Positions 5,951-14,075 of a stretch of DNA of 14,184 bases are shown here, one piece after another. Positions within the stretch are counted from its first letter, which is position 1. Every line of letters begins with the position of its first letter. The DNA is taken from assembly GCA_031270565.1 (NCBI GenBank), contig JAISXJ010000031.1:1-14184 (forward strand), given 5' to 3'. The DNA is from Prevotellaceae bacterium. GTDB lineage: Bacteria > Bacteroidota > Bacteroidia > Bacteroidales > Paludibacteraceae. The position numbers were made by a program, and so were the translations under genes. The notes under the pieces were generated by a model. The model worked only from the letters and a program-made list of their open reading frames with translations. It was not told the origin of the DNA and made no database searches.

Positions 5951-7372
5951 ATGAAAACTAATCAATTTCTTTTCGCTGCACTTACAGCAGTATTTCTAAA
6001 CGTCGCCAATTATGCTGCGGCGCAGGTAACTATTGGCGGTAGCGATGCACCTAAGGCAGGCGCTATTCTGGATTTGAACAGCACGACCAAAGGAGGGCTG
6101 CAACTGTCTAATGTAAATTTCTCCAGTTATACTACCATTCCCGTTGGATTTCCCGGCATAAATAGCCCCGGCGATGTAACGCCTGCTGTAAAAGAGGCGC
6201 TTACAGGAGCAGTCGTTTATAATGTCAACCACGACTTTGGAATGGGTATCTTCGTTTGGGACGGGAATCGCTGGCAGCCGATAGGTGCACAAATTTATTC
6301 TACAACCGTTCCTGCTCCCACGTACTTGTCTTCTTTGTCTTCTGACTTTGACGTTACCTTTATGGCTTACAATCTTGGCGCTGATGTGGCAAAACTGATG
6401 TCTCTCTATCCTAAACTTTCTCCTGCCAAACAGCAGATAAAGTATTTGGCTACTCAAACTTACCTCACAACAGAAGAACAGAATTCTGACGCTACTGTTT
6501 ATGGTGACCAATATCAATGGGGACGTATTAGAGACGGACACGAAAAAAGGAATTCGCTTGTTTTTGGAACTGCCGGAGTGTGTCCTGACGTGGATTTGGA
6601 TGCTAACGGGCAAGTAGCATTTGGAAAAGCCAGATATGGATACTTTATTCCGTCGAAAGACGAAGACATTGATGACAACGATTTTAACTGGCGTACAAGA
6701 AAGGATGACCTTTGGGGTAACGGCGAGGCCTTGGTTGGACAAACTGACAATCAAGGCGGCGTTCCTGTCAGCAGCACCTATTATCAAAATACGGACCGGG
6801 CAATGCCTCAGAATGATCCCTGTCCTTCTGGTTGGCGTATTCCTACTCAGGACGAATGGGAACGACTTTGTAATTACGACGGCTTGCCGGGTACTCTCGG
6901 TGGCAGAGTTCCCACTGCCGCCGAAGGAGATATGCCTGCTACCGGTCAGGCTAACACCAGCGCCAATAGCGCTCCCTTGACCTGGATACCTGTAGCAGGT
7001 GGAATAGTAAGTACGGATTGGGGGGGGATTACAAACGAAAAAAAGGGTGGTTACGTTGTTTACAATACAGCTGACTGGGATGCTGCTACTACAGTAGCCA
7101 ACGGTTATTTTTATAACGTAGATTGGTCAGATTCAGGCAACACAAAAAGACTTTACGACGCTGCTGCTCCCGAGCCTCTCTTATTCTTGCCTGCCGCCGG
7201 GCACCGCAATCAGATCACTGGTTTGTTCCACTACGTCATCAACGGGTACTGGAGTAGTACAGCTTACGGCGTTATCTACGCTTATCGCCTGGGCTTCACC
7301 AACCTCTACGTGACCCCGTATCATAACGATCGCCGCGCGTACACCTTTCCTGTGCGGTGTGTGAAGGAATAA
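5951..7372 (+). CDS. Secreted FISUMP-domain protein, paralog 1 (C-type-lectin-like end)
   Basis: Predicted exported protein of 473 residues. The signal peptide is about residues 1-24, cleaved before 'QVTIGG', with no lipobox. The Bacteroidetes N-terminal segment 'AGAILDLNSTTKGGLQLSNV' follows. Then comes a FISUMP-like domain (Fibrobacter succinogenes major paralogous domain, related to the FGE/C-type-lectin fold): 'FMAYNLGA', 'YGDQYQWGR', 'DLWGNGEA', 'DPCPSGWRIPTQDEWERL', 'FLPAAGHRN', 'YWSST' and terminal 'VRCVKE'. Function is unknown; by fold it may bind ligands at the cell surface. The last ~57 codons look hypervariable and DGR-like. ATG 5951 is preferred over 5942 because it aligns with the paralog's start. 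An in-frame run of eight G (7020-7027) could slip and truncate the protein before the variable end. It ends in its own terminator and is followed by paralog 2. Confidence 0.8.
   Translation: MKTNQFLFAALTAVFLNVANYAAAQVTIGGSDAPKAGAILDLNSTTKGGLQLSNVNFSSYTTIPVGFPGINSPGDVTPAVKEALTGAVVYNVNHDFGMGIFVWDGNRWQPIGAQIYSTTVPAPTYLSSLSSDFDVTFMAYNLGADVAKLMSLYPKLSPAKQQIKYLATQTYLTTEEQNSDATVYGDQYQWGRIRDGHEKRNSLVFGTAGVCPDVDLDANGQVAFGKARYGYFIPSKDEDIDDNDFNWRTRKDDLWGNGEALVGQTDNQGGVPVSSTYYQNTDRAMPQNDPCPSGWRIPTQDEWERLCNYDGLPGTLGGRVPTAAEGDMPATGQANTSANSAPLTWIPVAGGIVSTDWGGITNEKKGGYVVYNTADWDAATTVANGYFYNVDWSDSGNTKRLYDAAAPEPLLFLPAAGHRNQITGLFHYVINGYWSSTAYGVIYAYRLGFTNLYVTPYHNDRRAYTFPVRCVKE
7202..7366 (+). other. Candidate DGR-type variable region of paralog 1
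   Basis: From the codon after 'AAG' (residue 418) to the end, about 27 of 57 codons end in C and only two end in A (ACA and the final GAA). In the ~66 codons just upstream, NNC codons are about a quarter. Residues at the NNC positions are diverse (H, I, F, H, Y, V, I, N, Y…), while the frame 'RN…G…GYWSST…AY.L.F…V…RAY.FPVRCV' is retained. This is what adenine-directed mutagenesis of AAC codons in a C-type-lectin-fold target would leave. No template repeat is present in the window, so this is inference. Confidence 0.45.
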
Positions 7373-7389
7373 GTGCCGCCAAGACAAAT

Positions 7390-7412
7390 AAAAGCCTCCA
7401 GAGATGGGGGCT

Positions 7413-7417
<5 letters not shown>
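7390..7417 (+). terminator. Intrinsic terminator after paralog 1
   Basis: AAAAGCCTCC (7390-7399) pairs with GGGGGCTTTT (7406-7415) through 10 pairs including one U-G, with a 6-nt loop (AGAGAT) and a T run. It begins 17 bp after the stop codon. The terminator of paralog 2 has the same stem. Confidence 0.85.
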
Positions 7418-7713
<296 letters not shown>

Positions 7714-8061
7714 AAAAAATATTTTTCATTGTTCATTGTTCATTTTTTTTAAAAACAAGGATGCTGTTACCGGATTTTTTTTCTACCTTTGCGCTCATAC
7801 CGGAGATATATTACATTGAAAACTTCATAAGTTGAGTCCGGTTTTCTGGAGAAAACCCTGAACAGCTCCCCCAAACAGAGCATATTACAACAAAACTTCC
7901 TTATTTCTTCCTTATCCTGCTAACCTGATAAGTAATCAATTAGATTAAAAACTAACTTTGATATAGGAAAAGCACAGTGCAGATAACCTGTCTGTGATTT
8001 TGCCTTGTGTGATTGATTTATTCATCAATTTTTTTAACCACAATTTTAAATATTCGTAATT
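7714..8061 (+). other. Leader region of paralog 2 with promoter-like boxes and a hairpin
   Basis: This non-coding stretch of about 350 bp precedes paralog 2. TACCTTTG at 7784-7791 and TAACTTTG at 7953-7960 both fit the -7 consensus TAnnTTTG, and neither has a clear TTTG at -33. They would give leaders of about 265 or 95 nt. A hairpin GGTTTTC-tgga-GAAAACC lies at 7840-7857 without a following U run. I see no gene here. Confidence 0.45.
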
Positions 8062-9492
8062 ATGAAACAAAAACGATTTTATTCAGTTGCCATCGTGGCA
8101 ACATTTTTAAGCGTCGCAACATTTTCTGTGGCGCAGGTAACTATCGGCGGCGGCGAACCGCCTAAAGCCGGCACAATTCTGGATTTGAACAGCACAACCA
8201 AAGGAGGATTGCAACTTTCCAATGTAAATATTCTGGATTTGGAGAAGATTCCTGTCGGAGTTAATCTGTTTCCGGGTATTATTTCCGGAAGTGGTGGCGA
8301 TACGGACGACAATCTGAACGCCAAACTTGTAGGCACTATTGTCTGGAATCTTAACAACGATCTTGTTCCCAACGGAAGCGGACTATATGTTTGGAATGGC
8401 ACGAAATGGGACTATTTTGGCGGCAGAGATGGGCTGGCAGTTCCGCCTCCTTCCGTTACTATTTCTGCTCCCAGGTGCCGGTCTATTTATGTGCCTAACG
8501 TTACTTTTATGCATTACAATCTTGGCGCTGACACTACCAAATTTAACACCGGTGAATATGCAACTCTCAGCCATCCCAAACGACAGATTAGATATCTTGC
8601 TGTCTGTGACCTTGACAAGGTTGATTATGTTTACGGCGACATCTACCAGTGGGGACGTAAAGCTGACGGACACGAAAAACGCAACAGCGAAAGATTTCCG
8701 ACTGATAACAACCAAGTAGAAAACGGCGCTATTTCTGATTTTGATGCTGACGGTCAGCCAAGTGCTGCCAGCGGAGCGGTTGGCAAATTCATAAAACATA
8801 ACAAACTTCCTATGGATTGGCGTATTCCCCAAAAGCATGACCTTTGGGGGAACGGAGAGTCAATTGATTTCAATTTTGGATCTGCAGAAGGAGGCTCTGT
8901 TCCGGATAGTTTAGGTGGTTTTTATCAAAAGCCTGTTAAAACCGTCTCCGATCCCTGTCCAGTCGGCTGGCGCATTCCAACTGAAGACGAATTTGAACGG
9001 CTTGCTAATTACGATTGCAGGCCGGATACTACTAGTAGTCTATGCAAAGTTCCTGCGGGGCAAAAAATGCCTGATACCGGTCATGCTACTACCACTCGCG
9101 GTGCCGGTAATGAATTGACTTGGGTGCCTGTAACAGGAGGGAAAGCAGGTCATTGGGCAAATATTGTGGCAAGATCAGGCGGTTACGCCATATACAAAAC
9201 ATCTGTTTGGAATGCTGCTATTGATGCCGGCGGTTACTTGAATGGCGTAGATTGGTCTTCTACCACTAAGAGACTTTACGACGCTGCTGCTCCCGAGCCT
9301 CTCTTGTTTTTGCCTGGCGCCGGGAGCCGCAACAGCAAAGAAGGTGACATAAACAATAGTGCCACGTTCTACTGGGTTAGTACGGTTAGAGACACCGGCA
9401 CTTATTTCGCAAACCCCAGCCACTACGGCTTTTCCCTTGGCTTCCTAGATTTCCGTTCGTACGGCTTTATTGTGCGGTGCGTGAAAAACTAA
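8062..9492 (+). CDS. Secreted FISUMP-domain protein, paralog 2 (C-type-lectin-like end)
   Basis: This 476-residue tandem paralog of the gene at 5951 has the same plan: a 24-residue signal peptide (cut before 'QVTIGGGEPPKAG'), the segment 'ILDLNSTTKGGLQLSNVN', then FISUMP motifs 'FMHYNLGAD', 'YGDIYQWGRKADGHEKRNS', 'DLWGNGES', 'DPCPVGWRIPTEDEFERL', 'FLPGAGSRN', and ending 'VRCVKN'. Conservation is strong in the N-terminus and domain core. It is lost between residues ~422 and ~465, where this paralog also has a different loop layout (longer before and shorter after the central 'F.LGF' strand). A ligand-binding surface role is plausible by fold only. It is followed 6 nt after its stop by a GC-rich hairpin and then by a terminator matching that of paralog 1. 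It probably forms its own transcription unit. Confidence 0.8.
   Translation: MKQKRFYSVAIVATFLSVATFSVAQVTIGGGEPPKAGTILDLNSTTKGGLQLSNVNILDLEKIPVGVNLFPGIISGSGGDTDDNLNAKLVGTIVWNLNNDLVPNGSGLYVWNGTKWDYFGGRDGLAVPPPSVTISAPRCRSIYVPNVTFMHYNLGADTTKFNTGEYATLSHPKRQIRYLAVCDLDKVDYVYGDIYQWGRKADGHEKRNSERFPTDNNQVENGAISDFDADGQPSAASGAVGKFIKHNKLPMDWRIPQKHDLWGNGESIDFNFGSAEGGSVPDSLGGFYQKPVKTVSDPCPVGWRIPTEDEFERLANYDCRPDTTSSLCKVPAGQKMPDTGHATTTRGAGNELTWVPVTGGKAGHWANIVARSGGYAIYKTSVWNAAIDAGGYLNGVDWSSTTKRLYDAAAPEPLLFLPGAGSRNSKEGDINNSATFYWVSTVRDTGTYFANPSHYGFSLGFLDFRSYGFIVRCVKN
9325..9486 (+). other. Candidate variable region of paralog 2
   Basis: The last ~56 codons include about 27 NNC codons (AGC, AAC, GAC, TTC, TAC, GGC and others) and differ from paralog 1 at most positions, while the flanks match. 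Unlike paralog 1 it keeps several A-ending codons (AAA, GAA, ATA, AGA, GCA, CTA), so evidence for adenine-directed diversification is weaker here. The conserved end GTGCGGTG is shared with paralog 1 and sits where an IMH-like site would be expected. Confidence 0.35.
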
Positions 9493-9498
9493 GAGCCT

Positions 9499-9524
9499 CC
9501 CCCAGCCTCTTCCAAAGGCGGGGG
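9499..9524 (+). other. GC-rich hairpin 6 nt after the paralog 2 stop
   Basis: CCCCC (9499-9503) pairs with GGGGG (9520-9524) and, past one bulged A, GCCT (9505-9508) pairs with AGGC (9516-9519), with a 7-nt loop. No T run follows, and a separate terminator lies 20 bp downstream. Hairpins directly after the target gene's variable region are known in DGR systems such as BPP-1, so the position is noteworthy. Confidence 0.6.
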
Positions 9525-9543
9525 TAAGTATAGTGCAGATAAA

Positions 9544-9570
9544 AAAAGCCTCCAGCAGTGGGGGCTTTTA
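9544..9570 (+). terminator. Intrinsic terminator after paralog 2
   Basis: AAAAGCCTCC (9544-9553) pairs with GGGGGCTTTT (9560-9569), loop AGCAGT, then a T-rich stretch. The stem is identical in sequence to the paralog 1 terminator, showing that the duplication included the 3' flank. It insulates paralog 2 from mnmG. Confidence 0.85.
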
Positions 9571-9574
9571 TTTG

Positions 9575-9608
9575 TTTGTATGAAATTGAGGTTTTTATGC
9601 TACCTTTG
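9575..9608 (+). promoter_or_regulatory. Promoter for the mnmG-apt-uvrC group
   Basis: TTTG at 9575-9578 and TACCTTTG at 9601-9608 match the Bacteroidetes -33/-7 boxes, with a 22-bp spacer that is slightly long. Transcription would start near 9615, 13 nt before the chosen mnmG start. Confidence 0.6.
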
Positions 9609-9627
9609 TCCGTTCTTTTCAGGAGGT

Positions 9628-11505
9628 ATGATATTTTCTTATGATATTATCGTGATTGGTGGCGGACACGCAGGATGCGAAGCTGCCGCTGCTGCAGGAA
9701 ATCTTGGATCAAAAACATTGCTTATCACAATGGATATGAACAGGATAGCTCAGATGAGTTGTAATCCGGCGGTTGGAGGTATTGCTAAAGGTCAGATTGT
9801 TAGAGAGATAGATGCATTAGGAGGTTATATGGGCATCGTTACTGACAGGACAGCCATTCAATTTCGGATGTTGAACCGTTCCAAAGGCGCCGCAATGTGG
9901 AGTCCGCGTTCACAAAGCGACAGGCATGCCTATATCACTGAATGGCGTAAGATTTTAGATACAATTCCGCAGGTAAATATTTGGCAGGATACGGTTTCTG
10001 AATTAATTATAGAAAACGGAACGGTCTGTGGCGTGATTACTCAACTGCAAATGGTGTTCAAAGCCAAATGCGTGATTCTCACCACAGGAACGTTTATGTC
10101 CGGATTGATACATGTTGGCGCTGTACGTTTTTCGGGAGGCAGAATGGCAGAGGCAGCTTCGTATGGTGTGTCTGAACAGTTGAAATCTGCAGGCTTTAAA
10201 TCGGACAGGATGAAGACGGGAACACCTGTGCGTATTGACGGGAGAAGCGTCGATTTTTCGGTGATGGAGGAGCAGTGTGGCGAAAATGATTTTCATAAAT
10301 TCTCCTATCTCAATTTTGCCCCTCGCCAACTGCCGCAACGCAGTTGTTGGATTACCTATACCAACGGCGAAACCCACAACATTTTGCGCTCAAAATTAAA
10401 AGATTCTCCGCTCTATAACGGACAAATTCTAAGCATAGGACCGAGGTATTGTCCGAGTATTGAGACTAAAATTATTGCTTTTGCCGATAAGGAGAGACAT
10501 CAACTTTTTCTTGAACCGGAAGGAGCTAACACACAGGAGTACTATTTGAACGGTTTTTCGTCATCAATGCCGATAGAGGTACAGTTGGCAGCGCTGAAAA
10601 CGGTACCGGGTTTTGAGCGGGTGAATATTTATCGCCCCGGATATGCGATAGAATATGATTTTTTTGACCCCACGCAGTTGACCCATACTTTGGAGACAAA
10701 GTTGCTCAAAAATCTTTTTTTTGCCGGACAAGTAAATGGCACCACAGGCTACGAAGAGGCGGCAGGGCAGGGATTGATTGCCGGCATCAATGCTCACATA
10801 AATTGCGTCGGAGGAGAGAAATTTATCCTAAAAAGAGATGAAGCCTACATTGGAGTTTTGATTGACGACTTGGTAACAAAAGGCGTTGACGAACCGTACA
10901 GGATGTTCACCTCTCGCGCCGAATACAGAATTTTGTTGCGACAGGACAATGCTGATGCGCGGCTTACGCCAAAGTCATTTTTGTTGGGACTGGCAGACAG
11001 GGAGCGATATACGCGCTATTCAGATAAACAAACTTGCGTTGACCGGTTTATTGATTTTGTCCGAAAAGAGGGTGTGAAACCTGTAGAAATTAATGCTTAT
11101 TTGGAAATCATTGGTTCCACATCAATCAAACAGACGACAAAAATATATGACATATTGCGACGTCCGCAGGTTAGCCTTGCAAAGTTGGCGGCAGTTTTGC
11201 CGGCAGTTGCGGAACGGCTTGATGCCATTTCTCCGTCTCTGCAGGAAGAGACAGCAGAGGAGATAGAGATAGAGATAAAATACGAAGGTTATATTTCAAG
11301 GGAAAAAAATGTTGCGGAAAAGTTGGGGCGTTTGGAGTATCTTGTCATTCAGGACAAGTTTGATTACAATACCATTCAATCGCTCTCCACAGAAGCGCGT
11401 CAAAAACTTCAGCGTATCAATCCCGTTACCATTGGACAGGCGAGCCGTATTCCCGGCATTTCGCCCAATGATATTAGTGTGCTTTTGATATTGCTTGGGA
11501 GATAG
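9628..11505 (+). CDS. mnmG: tRNA uridine-5-carboxymethylaminomethyl modification enzyme MnmG (GidA)
   Basis: MnmG, together with MnmE, uses FAD and a folate-derived carbon to add the carboxymethylaminomethyl group to wobble uridine 34 of certain tRNAs in the cytoplasm. The 625-residue length is normal. Seen: FAD-binding loop 'IGGGHAGCEAA' (about residues 10-20), 'GTFMSGLIHVG', 'GPRYCPSIETKI', 'PEGANTQEYYLNG', second FAD motif 'FAGQVNGTTGYEEAAGQGL', 'FTSRAEYRILLRQDNAD', 'YEGYISRE' and a C-terminal 'ASRIPGISPNDISVLL' that contacts MnmE in the family. The start at 9628 fits the family N-terminus (SYDIIVIGGG). An in-frame ATG at 9580 would add 16 residues but lies upstream of the predicted transcription start. 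An AGGAGG sits only one base before this ATG, too close to act as a standard ribosome site. Confidence 0.96.
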   Translation: MIFSYDIIVIGGGHAGCEAAAAAGNLGSKTLLITMDMNRIAQMSCNPAVGGIAKGQIVREIDALGGYMGIVTDRTAIQFRMLNRSKGAAMWSPRSQSDRHAYITEWRKILDTIPQVNIWQDTVSELIIENGTVCGVITQLQMVFKAKCVILTTGTFMSGLIHVGAVRFSGGRMAEAASYGVSEQLKSAGFKSDRMKTGTPVRIDGRSVDFSVMEEQCGENDFHKFSYLNFAPRQLPQRSCWITYTNGETHNILRSKLKDSPLYNGQILSIGPRYCPSIETKIIAFADKERHQLFLEPEGANTQEYYLNGFSSSMPIEVQLAALKTVPGFERVNIYRPGYAIEYDFFDPTQLTHTLETKLLKNLFFAGQVNGTTGYEEAAGQGLIAGINAHINCVGGEKFILKRDEAYIGVLIDDLVTKGVDEPYRMFTSRAEYRILLRQDNADARLTPKSFLLGLADRERYTRYSDKQTCVDRFIDFVRKEGVKPVEINAYLEIIGSTSIKQTTKIYDILRRPQVSLAKLAAVLPAVAERLDAISPSLQEETAEEIEIEIKYEGYISREKNVAEKLGRLEYLVIQDKFDYNTIQSLSTEARQKLQRINPVTIGQASRIPGISPNDISVLLILLGR

Positions 11506-11517
11506 GCAGTGCATTTT

Positions 11518-11533
11518 TGTTCCACGTGGAACA
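11518..11533. promoter_or_regulatory. parS-like ParB binding site 1
   Basis: TGTTCCACGTGGAACA is a perfect 16-bp palindrome (18 bp with the flanking T/A pair, 11517-11534). It matches the chromosomal parS consensus; the known sites are TGTTNCACGTGAAACA in Bacillus and GTTCCACGTGGAAC in Pseudomonas. It lies 12 bp after the mnmG stop. Confidence 0.8.
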
Positions 11534-11562
11534 ATGAACGCTGCTCTGTGATAAAAAATAAA

Positions 11563-11578
11563 TGTTCCACGTGGAACA
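11563..11578. promoter_or_regulatory. parS-like ParB binding site 2
   Basis: This is an exact second copy of TGTTCCACGTGGAACA, with its centre 45 bp from the first and ending 15 bp before the apt start codon. Two identical copies in an 88-bp spacer are very unlikely by chance. Confidence 0.8.
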
Positions 11579-11593
11579 AAAAAATAGGATATT

Positions 11594-12118
11594 ATGACAA
11601 TAGAAGAAGTAAAAAATTGCATTCGCGATGTGTATGATTTTCCCGTACCGGGAATTGTTTTCAAAGACTTGACTACGGCGTTCAAGAATCCAAGTTGTAT
11701 GAAGTTTTTTGAAGAGACAATGTATGACCTTTACAAGGACAAGGGCATTACAAAGGTGATTGGGATAGAGTCTCGCGGGTTTATTATGGCGCCAATTCTG
11801 GGGAATAAAATGGGCGTTGGTTTTGTGCCGATTCGTAAAAAAGGCAAATTGCCTGCCGAAACCATTGAGGTTGGTTACGCCAAAGAATATGGCATTGACA
11901 TTATTCAGCTGCACAAGGACGCACTTGTGCCGGATGATGTTGTCCTTATTCACGATGATTTGTTAGCCACCGGCGGAACAATGCAGGCGGCATTTGAACT
12001 TGTGAAAATGTTTGGCGTAAAAAAAATCTATGCCAACTTTTTGGTGGAGCTGGATTTTCTTAATGGTCGCCAGAAGTTTGACAGCGATGTAGATGTTCAA
12101 TCGCTGATACACTATTAA
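11594..12118 (+). CDS. apt: Adenine phosphoribosyltransferase
   Basis: Apt joins adenine to PRPP to make AMP and pyrophosphate, the purine-salvage route in the cytoplasm. The 174-residue length is normal. Seen: 'DFPVPGIVFKDLTTAFKNP' near the N-terminus, 'VIGIESRGFIMAPILGNKMG', 'PIRKKGKLPAETIEVGYAKE', and the PRPP-binding loop 'VLIHDDLLATGGTM' (about residues 118-131, with D121 and D122). The gene lies between the double parS site and uvrC, with 9 bp to uvrC, so it is likely cotranscribed with uvrC and possibly with mnmG. ParB bound at the parS sites might affect its expression, though the sites need not be regulatory. Confidence 0.95.
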   Translation: MTIEEVKNCIRDVYDFPVPGIVFKDLTTAFKNPSCMKFFEETMYDLYKDKGITKVIGIESRGFIMAPILGNKMGVGFVPIRKKGKLPAETIEVGYAKEYGIDIIQLHKDALVPDDVVLIHDDLLATGGTMQAAFELVKMFGVKKIYANFLVELDFLNGRQKFDSDVDVQSLIHY

Positions 12119-12127
12119 TCCGCACCC

Positions 12128-13933
12128 ATGACGTCGCGGATAGAAATATTGAAAGGGAAAATTGCAACACTCCCCGAAAGACCGGGAGTGTATCAGTATT
12201 TGAATGTCGATGGCACAATTATTTATATCGGGAAAGCTAAGAATTTAAAAAAAAGGGTGGCATCCTATTTTATTAAAAACCACACCTCCCCCAAACAAAC
12301 AATCCTTGTTCGGAATATTACCGATATAAAATATATCATTGTGGCAACAGAGGCAGATGCGCTTCTGCTTGAAAATAATTTAATAAAAAAATATCGTCCG
12401 CGATACAATGTCTTGCTCAAGGATGACAAATCCTATCCGTGGCTTTGTATTACCAAAGAAGATTTTCCGCGCGTATTCAAAACACGGCGGACAAACAGGG
12501 AAGATGAGTTTTTTGGACCATACAGTCTGGTGCGCGTTCTCAACACGCTTTTGGAACTTATCGGCAATATCTATCCCGTTAGAACGTGCAAATATGCACT
12601 GACGCCGGAAAATATTGCTAAAAAAACATACAAACTTTGTTTGCAATACCATATTCATCGCTGTATGGGCGTCTGTCAGGGGTTGCAGTCAAAAGAAGAG
12701 TATAATGCTATGATTCAGTCGATTCGAGAAATTGCCAAGGGGAATAGCCAGATAGTGTGCGATTTTTTGAAGCAGCAGATGTTTTCATTAGCCGATGAAT
12801 ATCGTTTTGAGGAGGCTCAGGCAGTCAAGGAAAAATATGAAGCCATTGCAAACTATCAGTCTAAAAGCATTATTACCACCATTAAAGATGATAATTTGGA
12901 CGTTTTCGGGTATGATGAAGATGAAACGTCAGCGTATGTGAATCTGTTGAGAATTGTAAAAGGCGCTGTTGTGCAGAGTTATACCATTGAATATCAGAAA
13001 AAGATGGATGAAGACAGGAAAGATTTGCTGGCATTGGCTGTGGTTGAGTTGCGCGAGAGACTGGGCAGTACCTCAAAGGATGTGATTCTGCCGTTTGATA
13101 CCGATTTTGAATTGCCCGATGTGTCTGTAACGATTCCGTTGCGAGGTGATAAAAAGAAATTGCTTGATTTGTCGCAACAAAATGCACGACAATACCGGCT
13201 GGATAAATTGCGATGGAGTGAACAGCTCAATCCGGATCAGCGAGCAATGCGTCTGATGAAGGAAATACAGGAAATATTGCATCTTGACAAACTGCCTCAA
13301 CACATTGAATGTTTTGATAATTCGCATATTAGCGGCACATCGGCGGTTGCTTCGTGCGTTGTATTCAAGAAAGCAAAGCCTTCCAAAAGCGATTATCGAA
13401 AATACAGTCTGAAAACGGTTAACGGCTCGGACGATTACGGTTCAATGCGCGAGGTGGTATTTCGTCGCTACAAACGGATATTGGAAGAAAATGCTCCGGT
13501 GCCGGATCTTATTATCACCGATGGCGGATGCGGACAAATGGAGGTTGTCCGGCAAGTGTTGGAAGACGAACTGCATCTGTCAATCCCGATTATGGGTTTG
13601 GCAAAGAATGACAGACACGCAACAAATGAAATCCTGTTTGGCGCTCCCCCAATACAAATAAGTCTGAAGCCCACTGATACGCTGTTCAAATTTTTGGCAT
13701 CCATACAAAATGAAGTGCATCGGTTTGCCATTACCTTTCACCGGAATAAACGGAGCAAAGGTCAAATTGTATCGGAACTGGACAATATCAAAGGCATTGG
13801 AGAACAGACAAAAAAGGCGCTGTTAAGCAGGTTTAAAAGTGTGAATCGTGTTAGAATGGCATCCGTTGACGAACTTGTTGAAATAATTGGAACTCGCAGA
13901 GCATCAATAATATACAACTATTTTCATCCTTAA
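12128..13933 (+). CDS. uvrC: Excinuclease ABC subunit UvrC
   Basis: UvrC makes both incisions around a DNA lesion during UvrABC nucleotide excision repair. The 601-residue protein has full family length. The order is: GIY-YIG nuclease domain about residues 16-96 (G20-V21-Y22, Y33-I34-G35, R43) for the 3' cut; a cysteine-containing region about 153-180; a UVR helix pair about 205-240 ('YRFEEAQAVKEKYEAI') that contacts UvrB; an RNase H-like domain for the 5' cut with 'FDNSHISG' (D397), 'SDDYGSMR' (D435/D436), 'ITDGG' (D465) and 'EVHRFAI' (H531), spaced as in E. coli UvrC; and a C-terminal helix-hairpin-helix ('IKGIGEQTKKALLSRF' and following). All catalytic positions I can place are present. 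It is the last complete gene in the window. Confidence 0.96.
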   Translation: MTSRIEILKGKIATLPERPGVYQYLNVDGTIIYIGKAKNLKKRVASYFIKNHTSPKQTILVRNITDIKYIIVATEADALLLENNLIKKYRPRYNVLLKDDKSYPWLCITKEDFPRVFKTRRTNREDEFFGPYSLVRVLNTLLELIGNIYPVRTCKYALTPENIAKKTYKLCLQYHIHRCMGVCQGLQSKEEYNAMIQSIREIAKGNSQIVCDFLKQQMFSLADEYRFEEAQAVKEKYEAIANYQSKSIITTIKDDNLDVFGYDEDETSAYVNLLRIVKGAVVQSYTIEYQKKMDEDRKDLLALAVVELRERLGSTSKDVILPFDTDFELPDVSVTIPLRGDKKKLLDLSQQNARQYRLDKLRWSEQLNPDQRAMRLMKEIQEILHLDKLPQHIECFDNSHISGTSAVASCVVFKKAKPSKSDYRKYSLKTVNGSDDYGSMREVVFRRYKRILEENAPVPDLIITDGGCGQMEVVRQVLEDELHLSIPIMGLAKNDRHATNEILFGAPPIQISLKPTDTLFKFLASIQNEVHRFAITFHRNKRSKGQIVSELDNIKGIGEQTKKALLSRFKSVNRVRMASVDELVEIIGTRRASIIYNYFHP

Positions 13934-13957
13934 AAATAACGCCCTGACAACGGGAAC

Positions 13958-14075
13958 AGAAAAAGAGTTGTTTTTGTTCTGAAATTCCTAATATAGTAGT
14001 AATTTTGTAGTGTAAAAAGAAGGAAATTGTTTTATGTCTGATTATGTTTTTTATATGTTAATAGAGAACTTCTAA
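13958..14075 (+). other. Weak hairpin, promoter-like box and a 13-codon frame running into the right repeat
   Basis: After uvrC, A- and T-rich arms (GAACAG-AAAAA / TTTTTGTTC, about 13954-13979) could fold as a weak terminator. TAATTTTG at 14000-14007 fits the -7 consensus, with TTTG at 13973-13976 somewhat too far upstream (23-bp spacer). An AAGGAA-like site and ATG at 14034 open a frame that reads MSDYVFYMLIENF and stops at 14075, nine bases inside the terminal repeat. It may be the start of a gene interrupted by the repeat, or nothing. Confidence 0.25.

Noticed and set aside
5996..6787. 263-residue open frame on the - strand inside paralog 1
   Set aside because: It lies wholly opposite a well-supported secreted protein, has no family resemblance and arises from codon structure of the + strand gene.
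8383..8838. 151-residue - strand open frame inside paralog 2
   Set aside because: It is the equivalent shadow of the one in paralog 1, mirrored in the same region of the duplicate gene; duplication explains its recurrence.
11474..11953. 159-residue - strand open frame across parS sites and apt
   Set aside because: It overlaps apt and the palindromes, and its sequence has no protein-like features.
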